Of a stretch of 64,000 nucleotides of DNA, positions 44,665 to 54,200 are shown one piece after another. The notes below the pieces were generated by a model that had not been told where the DNA came from, made no database searches, and saw only the letters and a program-made list of their open reading frames with translations. The first letter of the stretch is position 1; each line of letters begins with the position of its first letter. The stretch lies in assembly GCA_020632575.1 (NCBI GenBank), contig JACKFH010000012.1, positions 62,001-126,000 on the forward strand, given 5' to 3'. The translations under genes and the position numbers were made by a program. Source of the DNA: Candidatus Omnitrophota bacterium. GTDB taxonomy: Bacteria > Hinthialibacterota > Hinthialibacteria > OLB16.

Positions 44665-45711
44665 ATGATGAAGGCATCCGCAATCTGTCTATTTTTCTCG
44701 CTCCTCTTCTCTCCGATTCTGCAACCCGCGTACTCGGAAACCACACGACTCGATTGGATGGTGGAAGTGACCCAAGGTCCCGACCATCACGCTTTCACCG
44801 ACCTGGTTCGTTGGGGAGACTCCTACTACCTCTGCTTCCGAGAGGCGCGCTCGCACAATGCGATGGATGGCGAAATTCATGTTCTTCGCAGCCAAGATCT
44901 AAAGAAGTGGACCCTCGTGAAGGTCCTTCGGACCCTTGGCGACGATCGCGATCCCCATTTCGCGGTCAAGGACGATGAACTCTATGTGTTCTTCGGAGTG
45001 TGGGATCTCACCCACGGAGAGGGTCATGATCCCGTGGAGCGAAACAGTGTCCGTTCCCACTTTTCCAAAACATCGGATGGAAAAGAATGGACCAAGATCC
45101 AAGCGATCTACGAACCCGGTTGGTGGCTTTGGCGGGTCCGAAATCTCGATGGAAAATTCTACTCGGGTGGCTACACCGCCATTCGTCCGAAACCCGCCAC
45201 CCGGGAGACCCGTCTCCTTTCCTCGGAGGATGGTCTCAACTGGGAGTTAGTCAGCACGGTCACCACCGAGCACGGCGCGGGTGAGGCGGATATGTGGCTG
45301 AACGATGATGGCACGATTTCCATGCTGAGTCGGACAGCCGAGAATGCCATGCTTTTTCGAAGTAATCCGGAGTTTTCGGAATGGGAGGGAACACGACTCC
45401 AAGATATCGTCCATGCCCCGGCGGTGGTTCATTGGAAGGACCGCGCCTTTGTCGCGGGTCGTGGCAAGGGGGAAAAAGGATCCGTGACTCGGCTATGGGA
45501 ACTCTTCGAGGACCGTGTCGAGGAACGGCTGACACTTCCCAGCGGAGGAGACACTTCATACTGCGGTCTTCTGGTCGATCCCGAATCGCTTGACCAGGAT
45601 CACCCCGCCTTCTTTATCAGTTGGTATGCCAGGAAGATCGACGATCGGGATTTGACCGATCGCGGTGACGCATCATCGGTTTATGTTGGGCGGATTGTCT
45701 TTGATGAATGA
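44665..45711 (+). CDS. exported sialidase/glycosidase-like five-bladed propeller
   Basis: Encodes 348 residues with a signal peptide (MMKASAICLFFSLLFSPILQ). The fold follows glycosidase-type propellers: FTDLVRWGDSYYLCFREARS (Asp/Glu box-like), LRSQDLKKWTLVK, LLSSEDGLNWELVSTV, EADMWLNDDGTISMLSR and HAPAVVHWKDRAFVAGR. Such proteins hydrolyse glycosides or bind them, and some are inactive. Two ATG codons in tandem can serve as the start. It sits downstream of the peroxiredoxin but after a terminator. The substrate is not predictable. Confidence 0.75.
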   Translation: MMKASAICLFFSLLFSPILQPAYSETTRLDWMVEVTQGPDHHAFTDLVRWGDSYYLCFREARSHNAMDGEIHVLRSQDLKKWTLVKVLRTLGDDRDPHFAVKDDELYVFFGVWDLTHGEGHDPVERNSVRSHFSKTSDGKEWTKIQAIYEPGWWLWRVRNLDGKFYSGGYTAIRPKPATRETRLLSSEDGLNWELVSTVTTEHGAGEADMWLNDDGTISMLSRTAENAMLFRSNPEFSEWEGTRLQDIVHAPAVVHWKDRAFVAGRGKGEKGSVTRLWELFEDRVEERLTLPSGGDTSYCGLLVDPESLDQDHPAFFISWYARKIDDRDLTDRGDASSVYVGRIVFDE

Positions 45712-45735
45712 TGGCGGTTGCTCAATTCCCCCGGA

Positions 45736-47694
45736 TCACTTTTTTTCCACATCCATCAACTTTTGAAGAAGGATTATCAGGTCCGCGGCGTCGACTTCCC
45801 CGGATTGATTGAAATCCGCCGATTTCGTGGCGGTCTCCATGGGGGTTCCAGTCGCCGTGAAGGTGGGTGTCGCGGTTTCGGAAGGCGTGTCCGTGGGTGA
45901 TGGGGTGGCGGTTTCTGTCGGCGTCAAAGTTGGCGTCTCGGTGTCGGTGTTCGTCGGAGTCTCCGTGAAACTCGGAGTCTCGGTGAACGTTGGCGAGGGA
46001 CTCGGCGTGAAGGTGGGAGCGATCGAGGCGAAAAGATGGCCGTCGAGAACATAAGCGTCCCCCGTGTTGGGAAACAGGTCGTTGAAACCATCGGCTGTCA
46101 TCGCGTTGGGCATCGGATCCGAGAAACCATCCCCGTTCCAGTCCCCGATTGTCATGCTGTAAGCCAAAACATCGCCCTGTTCCGCTCCCACCGCTCCAGC
46201 CATCCGGACATTGGCGGGGGCGTTGGCCAGATCGATCGTCGACGGAAAGGGTTCGGCCCGGCCGAAAAGAATATCGATCCGACCGTTGAGATTGTTGCCG
46301 GGGCTGTCGTAATTGGGGCTGCCAATCACCAAATCGATGAATCCATCGTTGTCGACATCCCCGACCACCATGGTGTCTCCGCTGATGTCACCTGCCTCCG
46401 CGCCAAAGATGGTTGTGATTGCGAAATCGGTTGGAGGATTCGCCATATCGATCTCTCGATTCACTAAATGAGGGCCGCCTTCGAGGATGTAGCTGGCGCC
46501 CGCGTTGGTTCGGTTGAACGGGCTCGCGGTCAAGGCTCCCAGAATAAGTTCTTCAGCGTCGTCCCCATTGATATCTCCGCTCAGCACTTCCTCTCCGAGG
46601 ACCATGCCAGCGTCGGAGCCATAAACAACCGTCATGGAGACGGATTGTGGTGGCGACGCGGCGTCTATCTCGGCGGGCCAAGAGCCAGAATTAAAAAAGA
46701 CTCGAGTCTCCCCGGAAAGGTTGCGCGAATCCCCGGGAGGTCCATCGGCCCCGCCCGCTCCCGGACCGGCCGTTCCGAATCCCCCGAGAGTGGCCCCGGC
46801 GCGATTGAGTGAGGCGCTGATCAGGACATCGGCCAGACCATCGCCATTGACATCTCCCACGTTGACCGTGCTCCCGAAAAGATCGCGATTGTCGACTCCA
46901 TGAAAGAGCACCGTCTGCCCCGGCGGCGGAGTCCTCAGGTCCATGGTGGCGGACCAGGTTTCTGTCCCGTAAATAATGTAGGCCGAACCACAATTCTCTC
47001 GGGAGTCTCCGGGACCATCCGCTCGGTCGGCGCCCGCCAAGATATCGTCATAAGTGTCGCCGTTCAGATCCCCCGCCCGAAACCAGATGCCGAGCCGATC
47101 CCCAACGCCTGTTCCCGGAGTCGTCGCGTTGGTGTCCCCATGGATCTGAGTGACAAAATCGGGAGGGGAGGTCATGTCGTACACACCGGACATTTCACTG
47201 TTCCCGAAAACAATGTAGAGGGACCCAGCCCCCGGGCGAGTCCCATTGGGACCGTCGGTGTCCTGCGCCCCAATCAAAATGTCGTCGATGTCGTCACCGT
47301 TGAAATCGCCGGCCCAGACCTCATCCCCGAAAATGTCGCGTGGATTGGCGCCCAAGAAAATGGCGCTTTCTTCTGGTGGTGTGGCGAAATTGATTTGACC
47401 CGCGATATTCCCATCGCCGAAATAGACATAAACCTTACCGGCCTCAACTTTGAGATCCTCGCCATCAAAGACACTGGCCCGCATGGGCGCGATCGCCAAA
47501 TCCTGAAAGGTGTCGCCATTGAAATCGCCGACCGCAACCGGGAGGCCATTGACCGCGGCATTTTGCTCCGCGCCATAGACCGTGAGCTGTCCGGAGATCG
47601 GCGGGTCCTCCAACTGAATTATCGGGATCTGCGCTTCCGAAGATGTGGTTAAGAGAAATAGCGCGGACAGGAATACATTGAGAAAACGGGTCAT
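45736..47694 (-). CDS. secreted FG-GAP repeat protein with Thr/Pro linker and dockerin-like tail
   Basis: Encodes 652 residues with a signal peptide. About seven FG-GAP-type repeats follow, each with a calcium-binding DxNxDxxxD turn: VGDFNGDTFQDLAI, AGDFNGDDIDDILIG, AGDLNGDTYDDILAG, VGDVNGDGLADVLI, SGDINGDDAEELILG, VGDVDNDGFIDLVIG. This is the integrin-alpha-like propeller pattern. A Thr/Pro-rich spacer of about 60 residues (from residue 560) precedes a terminal ADFNQSGEVDAADLIILLQK, a dockerin-like calcium loop that suggests tethering to a partner or the surface. The spacer reads as low-complexity DNA at 45850-46020. It may be an adhesin. Confidence 0.87.
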   Translation of the reverse strand: MTRFLNVFLSALFLLTTSSEAQIPIIQLEDPPISGQLTVYGAEQNAAVNGLPVAVGDFNGDTFQDLAIAPMRASVFDGEDLKVEAGKVYVYFGDGNIAGQINFATPPEESAIFLGANPRDIFGDEVWAGDFNGDDIDDILIGAQDTDGPNGTRPGAGSLYIVFGNSEMSGVYDMTSPPDFVTQIHGDTNATTPGTGVGDRLGIWFRAGDLNGDTYDDILAGADRADGPGDSRENCGSAYIIYGTETWSATMDLRTPPPGQTVLFHGVDNRDLFGSTVNVGDVNGDGLADVLISASLNRAGATLGGFGTAGPGAGGADGPPGDSRNLSGETRVFFNSGSWPAEIDAASPPQSVSMTVVYGSDAGMVLGEEVLSGDINGDDAEELILGALTASPFNRTNAGASYILEGGPHLVNREIDMANPPTDFAITTIFGAEAGDISGDTMVVGDVDNDGFIDLVIGSPNYDSPGNNLNGRIDILFGRAEPFPSTIDLANAPANVRMAGAVGAEQGDVLAYSMTIGDWNGDGFSDPMPNAMTADGFNDLFPNTGDAYVLDGHLFASIAPTFTPSPSPTFTETPSFTETPTNTDTETPTLTPTETATPSPTDTPSETATPTFTATGTPMETATKSADFNQSGEVDAADLIILLQKLMDVEKK

Positions 47695-47819
47695 TCAGCG
47701 GGAACTCTCCTCTTCAAGTCGGTCGAAACGGCTCTTACGATCAGTTTCGACGATTTCTCTTTATTAAACCAGAGCCCCAATCGGGTTCAACGGTTCGACC
47801 TTCTTGGAATTCGGGGTCT

Positions 47820-48542
47820 CTATCTCCTTCGTCTTAGATCGAGAAGGTCTCTTACCATCTTAATCGAGTCGGAAAAGCCATTGATTTGGGAGCCCTCTGT
47901 GTAAACCCAACGAACTGGAACCTCCTCGATCAGAAACCCTCTTTTCCGAGAGATGAGCAGGTGTTCCACATCGAAGGTGTACCCATCGATCTGTTGAGAA
48001 CGAGCCAATTCCTTGGCCGCCTTTGCCCGGTAGGCCTTGAAACCGCACTGGGTGTCTCGGATGCCGGGAAGGACCAGCCATTGGGAAAGGATGGAAAAGA
48101 AGCGGCTCATGACCCTTCGCGAGAAAGGCAGCCCGACCACCTCCGATTGAGGGACACGCCTCGAGCCAATGGCCACATCGGCTCCCGACACGAGGCTGGC
48201 CACCAGTTTGGGGATCTGGTCGATCGGCGCCGAAAGATCGGTGTCCGAGAAGACGATGTAATCGCCTGTCGCCTTTTCGATCCCATACCTGACCGCATAG
48301 CCTTTCCCCCGGTTTTCACCATATTCGAGCAACTGGAAATTCCCATCCGGAAAGAGCTCGGGCGAAATCTCACGGACAATCTCGGGAGTTCTGTCACGGC
48401 TCCCATCATTGACCAATAACACCTCATAGGTGCCGGTTTCAGCCGCAACAAACTTCGAGACTGTCTCGAGGGAGGCGGCGATTCGGTCGGCTTCGTTATA
48501 AGCCGGGATGATTAGCGATATCTTCGGTGGATCGTTTGACAT
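47820..48542 (-). CDS. GT2 glycosyltransferase, dolichyl-phosphate glucose synthase-like
   Basis: Encodes 240 residues. The GT-A pattern is ISLIIPAYNEADRIAASLET, VLLVNDGSRDRTPEI, and a DxD-type FSDTDLSAPIDQIPKL. The C-terminal part DTQCGFKAYRAKAAKELARS, then YTFDVEHLLISRKRGF, matches family members that make polyprenyl-phosphate sugars (ALG5/DPM-type). It likely forms a polyprenyl-phosphate-linked glucose or mannose for envelope glycans. It stands alone on the minus strand between the FG-GAP gene and the AtuA cluster. Confidence 0.9.
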   Translation of the reverse strand: MSNDPPKISLIIPAYNEADRIAASLETVSKFVAAETGTYEVLLVNDGSRDRTPEIVREISPELFPDGNFQLLEYGENRGKGYAVRYGIEKATGDYIVFSDTDLSAPIDQIPKLVASLVSGADVAIGSRRVPQSEVVGLPFSRRVMSRFFSILSQWLVLPGIRDTQCGFKAYRAKAAKELARSQQIDGYTFDVEHLLISRKRGFLIEEVPVRWVYTEGSQINGFSDSIKMVRDLLDLRRRR

Positions 48543-48588
48543 GTAGGAGGGGAGTCTAGGAAATTCGCGGTTGGGGTCAATGTCTGGC

Positions 48589-48969
48589 CTATGCTGGAGT
48601 CATCCCCTCCGGCAAATCGTCCCCCCAAAATTCTCTCACCTCATCCCATAAATCATCGGTGATTTCCACCGGCATTTTGAGCAATGCTTGGGCGTAAGTT
48701 TTTCCCTGGGCGTCCAGGCGGAGGGATTTCGATCCGCCCCCACCCAACGCGTTTCGGACCAAAAAGTTCAGGGCGCACAGGTTGGGGAGTTCGTACCGTT
48801 GGACCGGACCCTCCGCAATGGGTTTTAAAAAGGTTTCGACTTCACCCACCGACAGGAGACTCGATAGAACTGGATACCAACTCTCCCGGCGAGCAATTAC
48901 CCCAATATTGCAGTCGTTCCCTTTGTCGCCCGACCGGCCATGAGCAAGGAGATAGAGCCGAACCCTCAT
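48589..48969 (-). CDS. AtuA-like ferredoxin-fold protein (AtuA C-terminal partner)
   Basis: Encodes 126 residues. RLYLLAHGRSGDKGNDCNIG and RYELPNLCALNFLVRNALGG are the marks of the AtuA-like ferredoxin-fold domain that is often fused to the C-terminus of AtuA (DUF1446). Here it is a separate gene whose ATG overlaps the AtuA stop (ATGA), so the two chains are co-translated, probably forming one complex. The longer in-frame start was rejected because it overlaps AtuA. Confidence 0.85.
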   Translation of the reverse strand: MRVRLYLLAHGRSGDKGNDCNIGVIARRESWYPVLSSLLSVGEVETFLKPIAEGPVQRYELPNLCALNFLVRNALGGGGSKSLRLDAQGKTYAQALLKMPVEITDDLWDEVREFWGDDLPEGMTPA

Positions 48970-50318
48970 GATTCCAGCACCTCCACCCGCGGTTTCACCC
49001 ATTCTCTTGGAATCAGTCCGGCCCAATAAGCGTGCACCCGCGAGGGCCGGGGTCGGCCCCCCGCGAAACCCGTGGCTCCGGGCGGTCCGGTGAGAACCAA
49101 GGGGGAGAACTCACGCGCCAAAACCTCACAGGCGTCCCGGTCTTGGGACCGGGCGGCGACCCGAAGGGTCACCTCATCGGGATTGGATGAGAGAGAGAGG
49201 TCGCCGTGACACGCACTCTGGCCGACCGCCTCGATTCTCCATTCTTCAAACCGATCTCCCGTGAGCTGGAGAGTACGTTTCCTGAGTAATTCGCCGGCGG
49301 CTCTTGCTTTGGCGACCGCATCGGGCCAGGGGTAGGAGATCTGTCCGCTCACCATCCAGCCGTCCTCGTAGTAACCGGCCACTTTCAATCGCTCGGGTCG
49401 GGTTCCGCCTCGCACCCCGGTGACACCGACTCGGTTCTTGCCTTCATCGGAAAGTTGGATCGTAGTGAAATCAGCGGTGCAATCGGGAGTGGTGTACTGA
49501 GTCGGGTCACCAATCTCATAAACCAGCTGTTCCTTGATAACCGCTTGGTTGATTAGGCCGCCAAGTGACTCGTGTTTGGTGATCGAAGCATGGCTCTTGT
49601 CATGGACCTCGGCGATGGGAAACCCGAGTCGTTCCAAGTTGGGAACCGATTTCCAATCCCCCAAATAATTTCCACCTGAGGCTTGCCCTCCACACTCGAG
49701 AATGTGCCCGACTACCGTTCCAAATGCGAGACTGTCCCAATCGTCCTCGGCGGTGCCGAACTCATGAACAATAGGCGCGAGGAAAAGACCCGGGTCGCTA
49801 ATTCGACCGGTGATCACCACATTCGCCCCGGCTTTCAATGCCTCGACCACTGGCCCGCAACTGAGGTAGGCGTGGGCGGCTGTTAATCGATCTCGGACCT
49901 CGCCAAAGGTTTTTTCATCGGATGTCAGCGATCCAATATCCGGATCGTCCTTTTTGGATTGGAGGAGTTCGAGAACATCATCCCCTTCGACGACTGCCAC
50001 ACGGAGCCCCGAGACTTTTTGCTCTTTGGCGAGCGAGAGAAAGGCCTGGGCGCAGGCCCGTGGGTTCACCCCTCCCGCATTGGCGATCACCGTGATTCCC
50101 TTGTCGAGAATTTCGGGAATAAGAGGCCCCACATCCCTGATGAAGTCGGAGGCGAACCCGGAGTGTTGATCCTTCGCCCGTTGCCTCGACATGATCGACA
50201 ACGTGACCTCAGCCAGATAGTCCAGCACCAAATAATCGATCGGTCCCGATCGGACCTGCAGCGCGGGGGCTTGGCTCCAGTCCCCCCAATAACCGCTGGC
50301 GGAGGCGATTCGGATCAT
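48966..50318 (-). CDS. AtuA family (DUF1446) protein
   Basis: Encodes 450 residues. The start IRIASASGYWGDWSQAPALQ and the blocks VIANAGGVNPRACAQAF, VITGRISDPGLFLAPI and GGQASGGNYLGDWKSV are typical of DUF1446/AtuA. The family is named for acyclic terpene utilisation in Pseudomonas, but many members sit in acyl-CoA or methyl-branched acid catabolic clusters with unknown reactions. It is flanked by an acyl-CoA dehydrogenase (upstream, 4-nt overlap) and the AtuA-like ferredoxin-fold gene (downstream). The cluster points to breakdown of an acyl-CoA, not proven to be a terpene. Confidence 0.88.
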   Translation of the reverse strand: MIRIASASGYWGDWSQAPALQVRSGPIDYLVLDYLAEVTLSIMSRQRAKDQHSGFASDFIRDVGPLIPEILDKGITVIANAGGVNPRACAQAFLSLAKEQKVSGLRVAVVEGDDVLELLQSKKDDPDIGSLTSDEKTFGEVRDRLTAAHAYLSCGPVVEALKAGANVVITGRISDPGLFLAPIVHEFGTAEDDWDSLAFGTVVGHILECGGQASGGNYLGDWKSVPNLERLGFPIAEVHDKSHASITKHESLGGLINQAVIKEQLVYEIGDPTQYTTPDCTADFTTIQLSDEGKNRVGVTGVRGGTRPERLKVAGYYEDGWMVSGQISYPWPDAVAKARAAGELLRKRTLQLTGDRFEEWRIEAVGQSACHGDLSLSSNPDEVTLRVAARSQDRDACEVLAREFSPLVLTGPPGATGFAGGRPRPSRVHAYWAGLIPREWVKPRVEVLES

Positions 50319-51466
50319 CGGCCCAGCCGTTCCCCCAACTGTTTGGCGATTAACACTCGAAGAATCTCGCTCGTCCCCTCGCCGATCTCGCAGAGTTTGG
50401 CGTCGCGCATGTACCTCTCGACATTATAGTCTCGGAGATACCCATACCCCCCATGGATTTGGATCGCGTCCATGCAAACGCGGGTCGCCATCTCCGAGGA
50501 GAAGACTTTGACCGTCGCCGCCTCAAAGGGGATCGATCGGCCCTCATCAAGGGCGGTGGCGCCTCGATAAACCATCAACCGCGCCGCCTCGATCTCCATC
50601 GCCATGTCGGCCAACTTGCTCTGAATCGATTGAAAACGTCCGATCGCTTTTCCAAAAGCCTTGCGCTCCTGAGCGTAGCGATAACTCTCCTCCATCGCGC
50701 CTCGGGCGAGTCCGACTGAGAGGGCGGAGATCATCACCCGGCCCCTTTCCAGGACATTCATCGCAGTCAGGAATCCGGTCCCCTCTTCACCAAGCAGATT
50801 TTCTTTTGGAACGCGGACATCCTCCAGAAAGACACAGACTGTATCTGAGGAACGCATTCCCAATTTCTCCTCAGGTTTCCCAGTCGAGAGTCCGGGCGTT
50901 CCCCGTTCCACCGCAAAGGCGCTGATCCCATGTTTTCCTTTTTCCGGGTCGGTCACCGCGGTCACCACATACGTCCCGGCTCGATTGCCATTGGTGATGA
51001 ATTGCTTGGTCCCGTTAAGAACCCATTCATTGCCATCCTTTTTGGCTCGAGTCCTCATTGCGGCGGCGTCGGTGCCGGAATTCGGTTCGGAGAGACACCA
51101 ACTCCCGATCCGTTCACCAGTCGCCAGGGCAGGGAGGAATCTCTTTTTTTGGGTATCATTGGCGGCGAGGCAGAGGTGTTGGCAGCAAAGACCGTTGTGG
51201 GCCTCGACCGCGAGAGCGAGCCCGCCATCGTGACGGGCCAATTCCTCCAGGATGATCGCAAACGCCATGTAGGACCCGCCCGCCCCCTCGAACTCCTCTG
51301 GGACCAGGATGCCGAGGTAGCCCTGTTTCCCCAGTTTTTGGATCATGTCATCGGGATACCCCTCTTCCCGATCCCAATCCTGGGCATGGGGTGCAATTTC
51401 TTCCCTCGCGAATCGAGCGGTGGCTTCCTTCAGGGCGGCCAGTTCCTCGGGTAGATCGAAATTCAT
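50315..51466 (-). CDS. acyl-CoA dehydrogenase
   Basis: Encodes 383 residues, a normal length. Signatures are WCLSEPNSGTDAAAMRTRAK, the FAD contact region VLNGTKQFITNG, and the C-terminal IQIHGGYGYLRDYNVERYMR with RDAKLCEIGEGTSEILRVLI; the latter includes the catalytic-glutamate environment of short-chain and isovaleryl-type members. It oxidises an acyl-CoA to a trans-2-enoyl-CoA, passing electrons to ETF. It is the first gene of the three-gene AtuA operon, which suggests a branched or short-chain acyl-CoA substrate. Confidence 0.95.
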   Translation of the reverse strand: MNFDLPEELAALKEATARFAREEIAPHAQDWDREEGYPDDMIQKLGKQGYLGILVPEEFEGAGGSYMAFAIILEELARHDGGLALAVEAHNGLCCQHLCLAANDTQKKRFLPALATGERIGSWCLSEPNSGTDAAAMRTRAKKDGNEWVLNGTKQFITNGNRAGTYVVTAVTDPEKGKHGISAFAVERGTPGLSTGKPEEKLGMRSSDTVCVFLEDVRVPKENLLGEEGTGFLTAMNVLERGRVMISALSVGLARGAMEESYRYAQERKAFGKAIGRFQSIQSKLADMAMEIEAARLMVYRGATALDEGRSIPFEAATVKVFSSEMATRVCMDAIQIHGGYGYLRDYNVERYMRDAKLCEIGEGTSEILRVLIAKQLGERLGR

Positions 51467-51556
51467 AGATACTTCTCAACTCTCAGAAACCAAGTCACTT
51501 AAAGGTTTTAGCATAACGCGAGAATGGGGTGAGCCGCAATTGGGTGAGCCAAAGAT

Positions 51557-52513
51557 TTAGTGGACCGCCAAGTGCTTTTCCAAGAAAGCAAAGACTCGGT
51601 CAAAGACTTCCCGCACAACAGGGTCTTTCTCAATCCCCCGGCTGTCGAACCCGTGCCACTTGCCTTTGAGGATCATCGTTTCGACTTCGACTCCCGCCTT
51701 GCGGAGTGCGCTCTCCATCTGAAGGGATTGTTCAACCGGAACATCGGTGTCCTGGTCGCCATGGATGAGAAGGGTCGGGGGATAATCTTTGGTCACATTC
51801 CGAACCGGGCAAAAAGGCTCAAAGAATTCTGGATTATCCGGTTGGGAGACTCCGCCCACCTCATCCGGCCACAGGCCGGTCTGACGGCAATACAAATAAA
51901 ACTTTCCTCGCTCCTGGGTTTGTGTCGTCCCTGAGATCTCGGAATTGCCCACACTCGCGATCGCCTCCTCCCTCGAGACAAGATCCTGTTGGAGGTAGAA
52001 AGGATCCGGTTCGGTGTACCATTCGCCGACAATGTCCCCGTACCCGTAAAAGGAGACCAGGGCTTTGGGTGGCGGATCGATCAAGGTCCCGCTCATGAGA
52101 GTCAGATAGCCCCCGGCCGAGTGCCCGACCACCGCCATCCGGTTGGGATCGATCCCAAACATTTCGGGACCCTTTTCCCTCACCCATATCAGCGCGTCCC
52201 TGACATCGGCGATGATTTCCGGGAGTTTGGTTTCAGGCGCCAGACGGTAATCTATCGACACCACCACATACCCATGATCGAGGTACGCCTTCAGTTGTTC
52301 CTGTTTAATCCACACCTTCGATCCGATGATGAGGGCGCCACCATGAATCCAAACGATCACCGGCCGATTCTCACCCTCCTCCGGCTGATAAACGTCGAGA
52401 GAGATGGGGAGGTCGCCGACCGTTTTGTAGACATAGGTCTCCGGTTCGATCTTCGCCCATCCCGAGGAATGAAACGAAAAAACGCTGAGTAAGAGAAATG
52501 AAAAGCGCCTCAT
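51557..52513 (-). CDS. exported alpha/beta hydrolase (carboxylesterase-like)
   Basis: Encodes 318 residues with a signal peptide (MRRFSFLLLSVFSFHSSGWA). The oxyanion motif HGGA is in IVWIHGGALIIGSK, the nucleophile in VVGHSAGGYLTLMSG (GxSxG), a catalytic Asp candidate in HGDQDTDVPVEQS and His in GKWHGFDSRG. It matches the hormone-sensitive-lipase/BD-FAE-like group. GGAGGG stands before the ATG. It is adjacent to, but not overlapping with, the AtuA operon; it likely acts on esters in the periplasm or outside. Confidence 0.9.
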   Translation of the reverse strand: MRRFSFLLLSVFSFHSSGWAKIEPETYVYKTVGDLPISLDVYQPEEGENRPVIVWIHGGALIIGSKVWIKQEQLKAYLDHGYVVVSIDYRLAPETKLPEIIADVRDALIWVREKGPEMFGIDPNRMAVVGHSAGGYLTLMSGTLIDPPPKALVSFYGYGDIVGEWYTEPDPFYLQQDLVSREEAIASVGNSEISGTTQTQERGKFYLYCRQTGLWPDEVGGVSQPDNPEFFEPFCPVRNVTKDYPPTLLIHGDQDTDVPVEQSLQMESALRKAGVEVETMILKGKWHGFDSRGIEKDPVVREVFDRVFAFLEKHLAVH

Positions 52514-52660
52514 GATCGGACCCTCCGTGCGAACGATTGGACCGAGACTATAGCGCAATTTAGAGCGAAGGGTTCAATCCCCACTCCGAAAATTCTCCGG
52601 TTTCTATTAGTCTCTTCTCAATGATTGAATGCTGAATGCCTTCGGATGGAGAAACCGACC

Positions 52661-54151
52661 ATGTTTCGAAAGATCGTTTTGATTGCGCTCGCGCTACTTT
52701 GGGCAACCTCCGGGGGTGCCAAGGATCGACCCAATGTCCTGGTCCTGATTGCCGACGATCACGCTCCCTATGTTTATGGCGCCTATGGCAACGATAAGGC
52801 CAAGACACCGAATCTTGACCGTCTCGCGGAACAGGGTGTCCGGTTCACACGAGCTTTTGTCAACGCTCCCTTTTGCACCGCATCGCGGCAATCGATGCTC
52901 ACTGGGACACTCCCCCACTCGAATGGAGTCACCCGACTGACCACCCCACTCTCCGATGACACCATCACACTCGCCGAGGTTTTTAAGGACCAGGGGTATC
53001 GGACCGCCGCGATCGGTAAGATGCATTTCAACAGCAACCTAAAACATGGGTTCGATCTCCGTCTCGATCACGCGGAGCACCGTCAGTATTTGAAAGAGCA
53101 CCCACCCAAACCGGTCCCGGAGGGGATGGAGGTCCTTCCCCAATGGAAACCGTTTCAGGACCCGGCCCGGATCTGGCTGAATGGGATGTATGTCCCTTAT
53201 GGCGCTTACGATCAGGACATGGCTGGAACCTGGTTCGCTCAAAAGGCGGTGGAGTACCTCAATGAGAAATCGGACCAACCTTTTCTCCTGTTTGTGAGTC
53301 TCTATGAACCACACTCCCCCTTCCGGTTCCCGATCGAGTACAAAGACTTGTACGACCCCTCGACCTTCGAGGTCCCCGAGGTGGGTCCCGAGGACGCCTG
53401 TCAGATTCCCGCGATCTTTCGCAATCTAACCGATGAGGAGATCCAAAAGATCAACGCGGCCTATTACACCTCGACCGCCTTCATGGACAAGAACATGGGG
53501 ATTGTCCTGGATGCTCTCGATAAGTCCGGACACTCCGATGACACACTCGTCGTATACTTCGGCGATCATGGCTACAGCCTGGGGCACCATGGTCGTATCG
53601 AAAAACACACCTTTTATGAGGAGGCGGTGCGCGCGCCTCTCGTCTTCCGCCTTCCCGATGAGAGCCGAGCCAACGCCGCGGTCGATTCCCTGGTCGAGTT
53701 CATCGATATTTTCCCGACCCTCACCGAATTCGCCGAGGTTCCCAACCCCGAGGGAATCGAGGGTCACAGCCTCTTCCCGTTGATCGAGGGTGAAACCAAA
53801 GAGGGCAGGAAATACATCTTCAGCGAACAGACCACCACCGAGGAAGCGATGATTCGCACCGACCGATTCAAGTACATCTACACTTCGGGCAAACGTGAAC
53901 GCGATGATGGCTACAAAACCGGGTTGCCACTAACTGGAAGGAAACGCACCCTTTTCGACCTCGAAAAGGATCCGAAGGAATTCCACAACCTGGCCGACCA
54001 ACCCGAATACCAACCCGTCGTGCTGGAACTCGAGGGCGAGATGCTCCGCCGCATCGCCTCCACCTATCCCAAGAAACGCGGAGTCCCCCCTGCCGACCTG
54101 TATGGAGCCGATGCGCTGGACTGGTACTTGCAGATTCGGGGTGAGGAATAA
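52661..54151 (+). CDS. exported sulfatase, CxAxR type
   Basis: Encodes 496 residues with a signal peptide (MFRKIVLIALALLWATSGGA). Metal-binding Asp residues are in VLVLIADDHAPY (D32, D33). The formylglycine motif is APFCTASRQSMLTG, with C72 and Ala in place of the usual Pro. FGDHGYSLGHHGRIEKHTFY is the conserved Asp/His block. The CxAxR form is also used by active sulfatases of the choline-sulfatase group. The exported location suggests action on sulfated polysaccharide. GGAG lies 10 nt before the ATG. Confidence 0.93.
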   Translation: MFRKIVLIALALLWATSGGAKDRPNVLVLIADDHAPYVYGAYGNDKAKTPNLDRLAEQGVRFTRAFVNAPFCTASRQSMLTGTLPHSNGVTRLTTPLSDDTITLAEVFKDQGYRTAAIGKMHFNSNLKHGFDLRLDHAEHRQYLKEHPPKPVPEGMEVLPQWKPFQDPARIWLNGMYVPYGAYDQDMAGTWFAQKAVEYLNEKSDQPFLLFVSLYEPHSPFRFPIEYKDLYDPSTFEVPEVGPEDACQIPAIFRNLTDEEIQKINAAYYTSTAFMDKNMGIVLDALDKSGHSDDTLVVYFGDHGYSLGHHGRIEKHTFYEEAVRAPLVFRLPDESRANAAVDSLVEFIDIFPTLTEFAEVPNPEGIEGHSLFPLIEGETKEGRKYIFSEQTTTEEAMIRTDRFKYIYTSGKRERDDGYKTGLPLTGRKRTLFDLEKDPKEFHNLADQPEYQPVVLELEGEMLRRIASTYPKKRGVPPADLYGADALDWYLQIRGEE

Positions 54152-54200
54152 CCGCCGTGATCGGAGGAGAAAGCGTCATCTTCATCGAACATTTCAATGG

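Noticed and set aside
45809..46467. Plus-strand frames with V-G-V-S-V-type repeats
   Set aside because: They are the antisense of the Thr/Pro linker of the FG-GAP protein; low-complexity codons on one strand create false repeats on the other.
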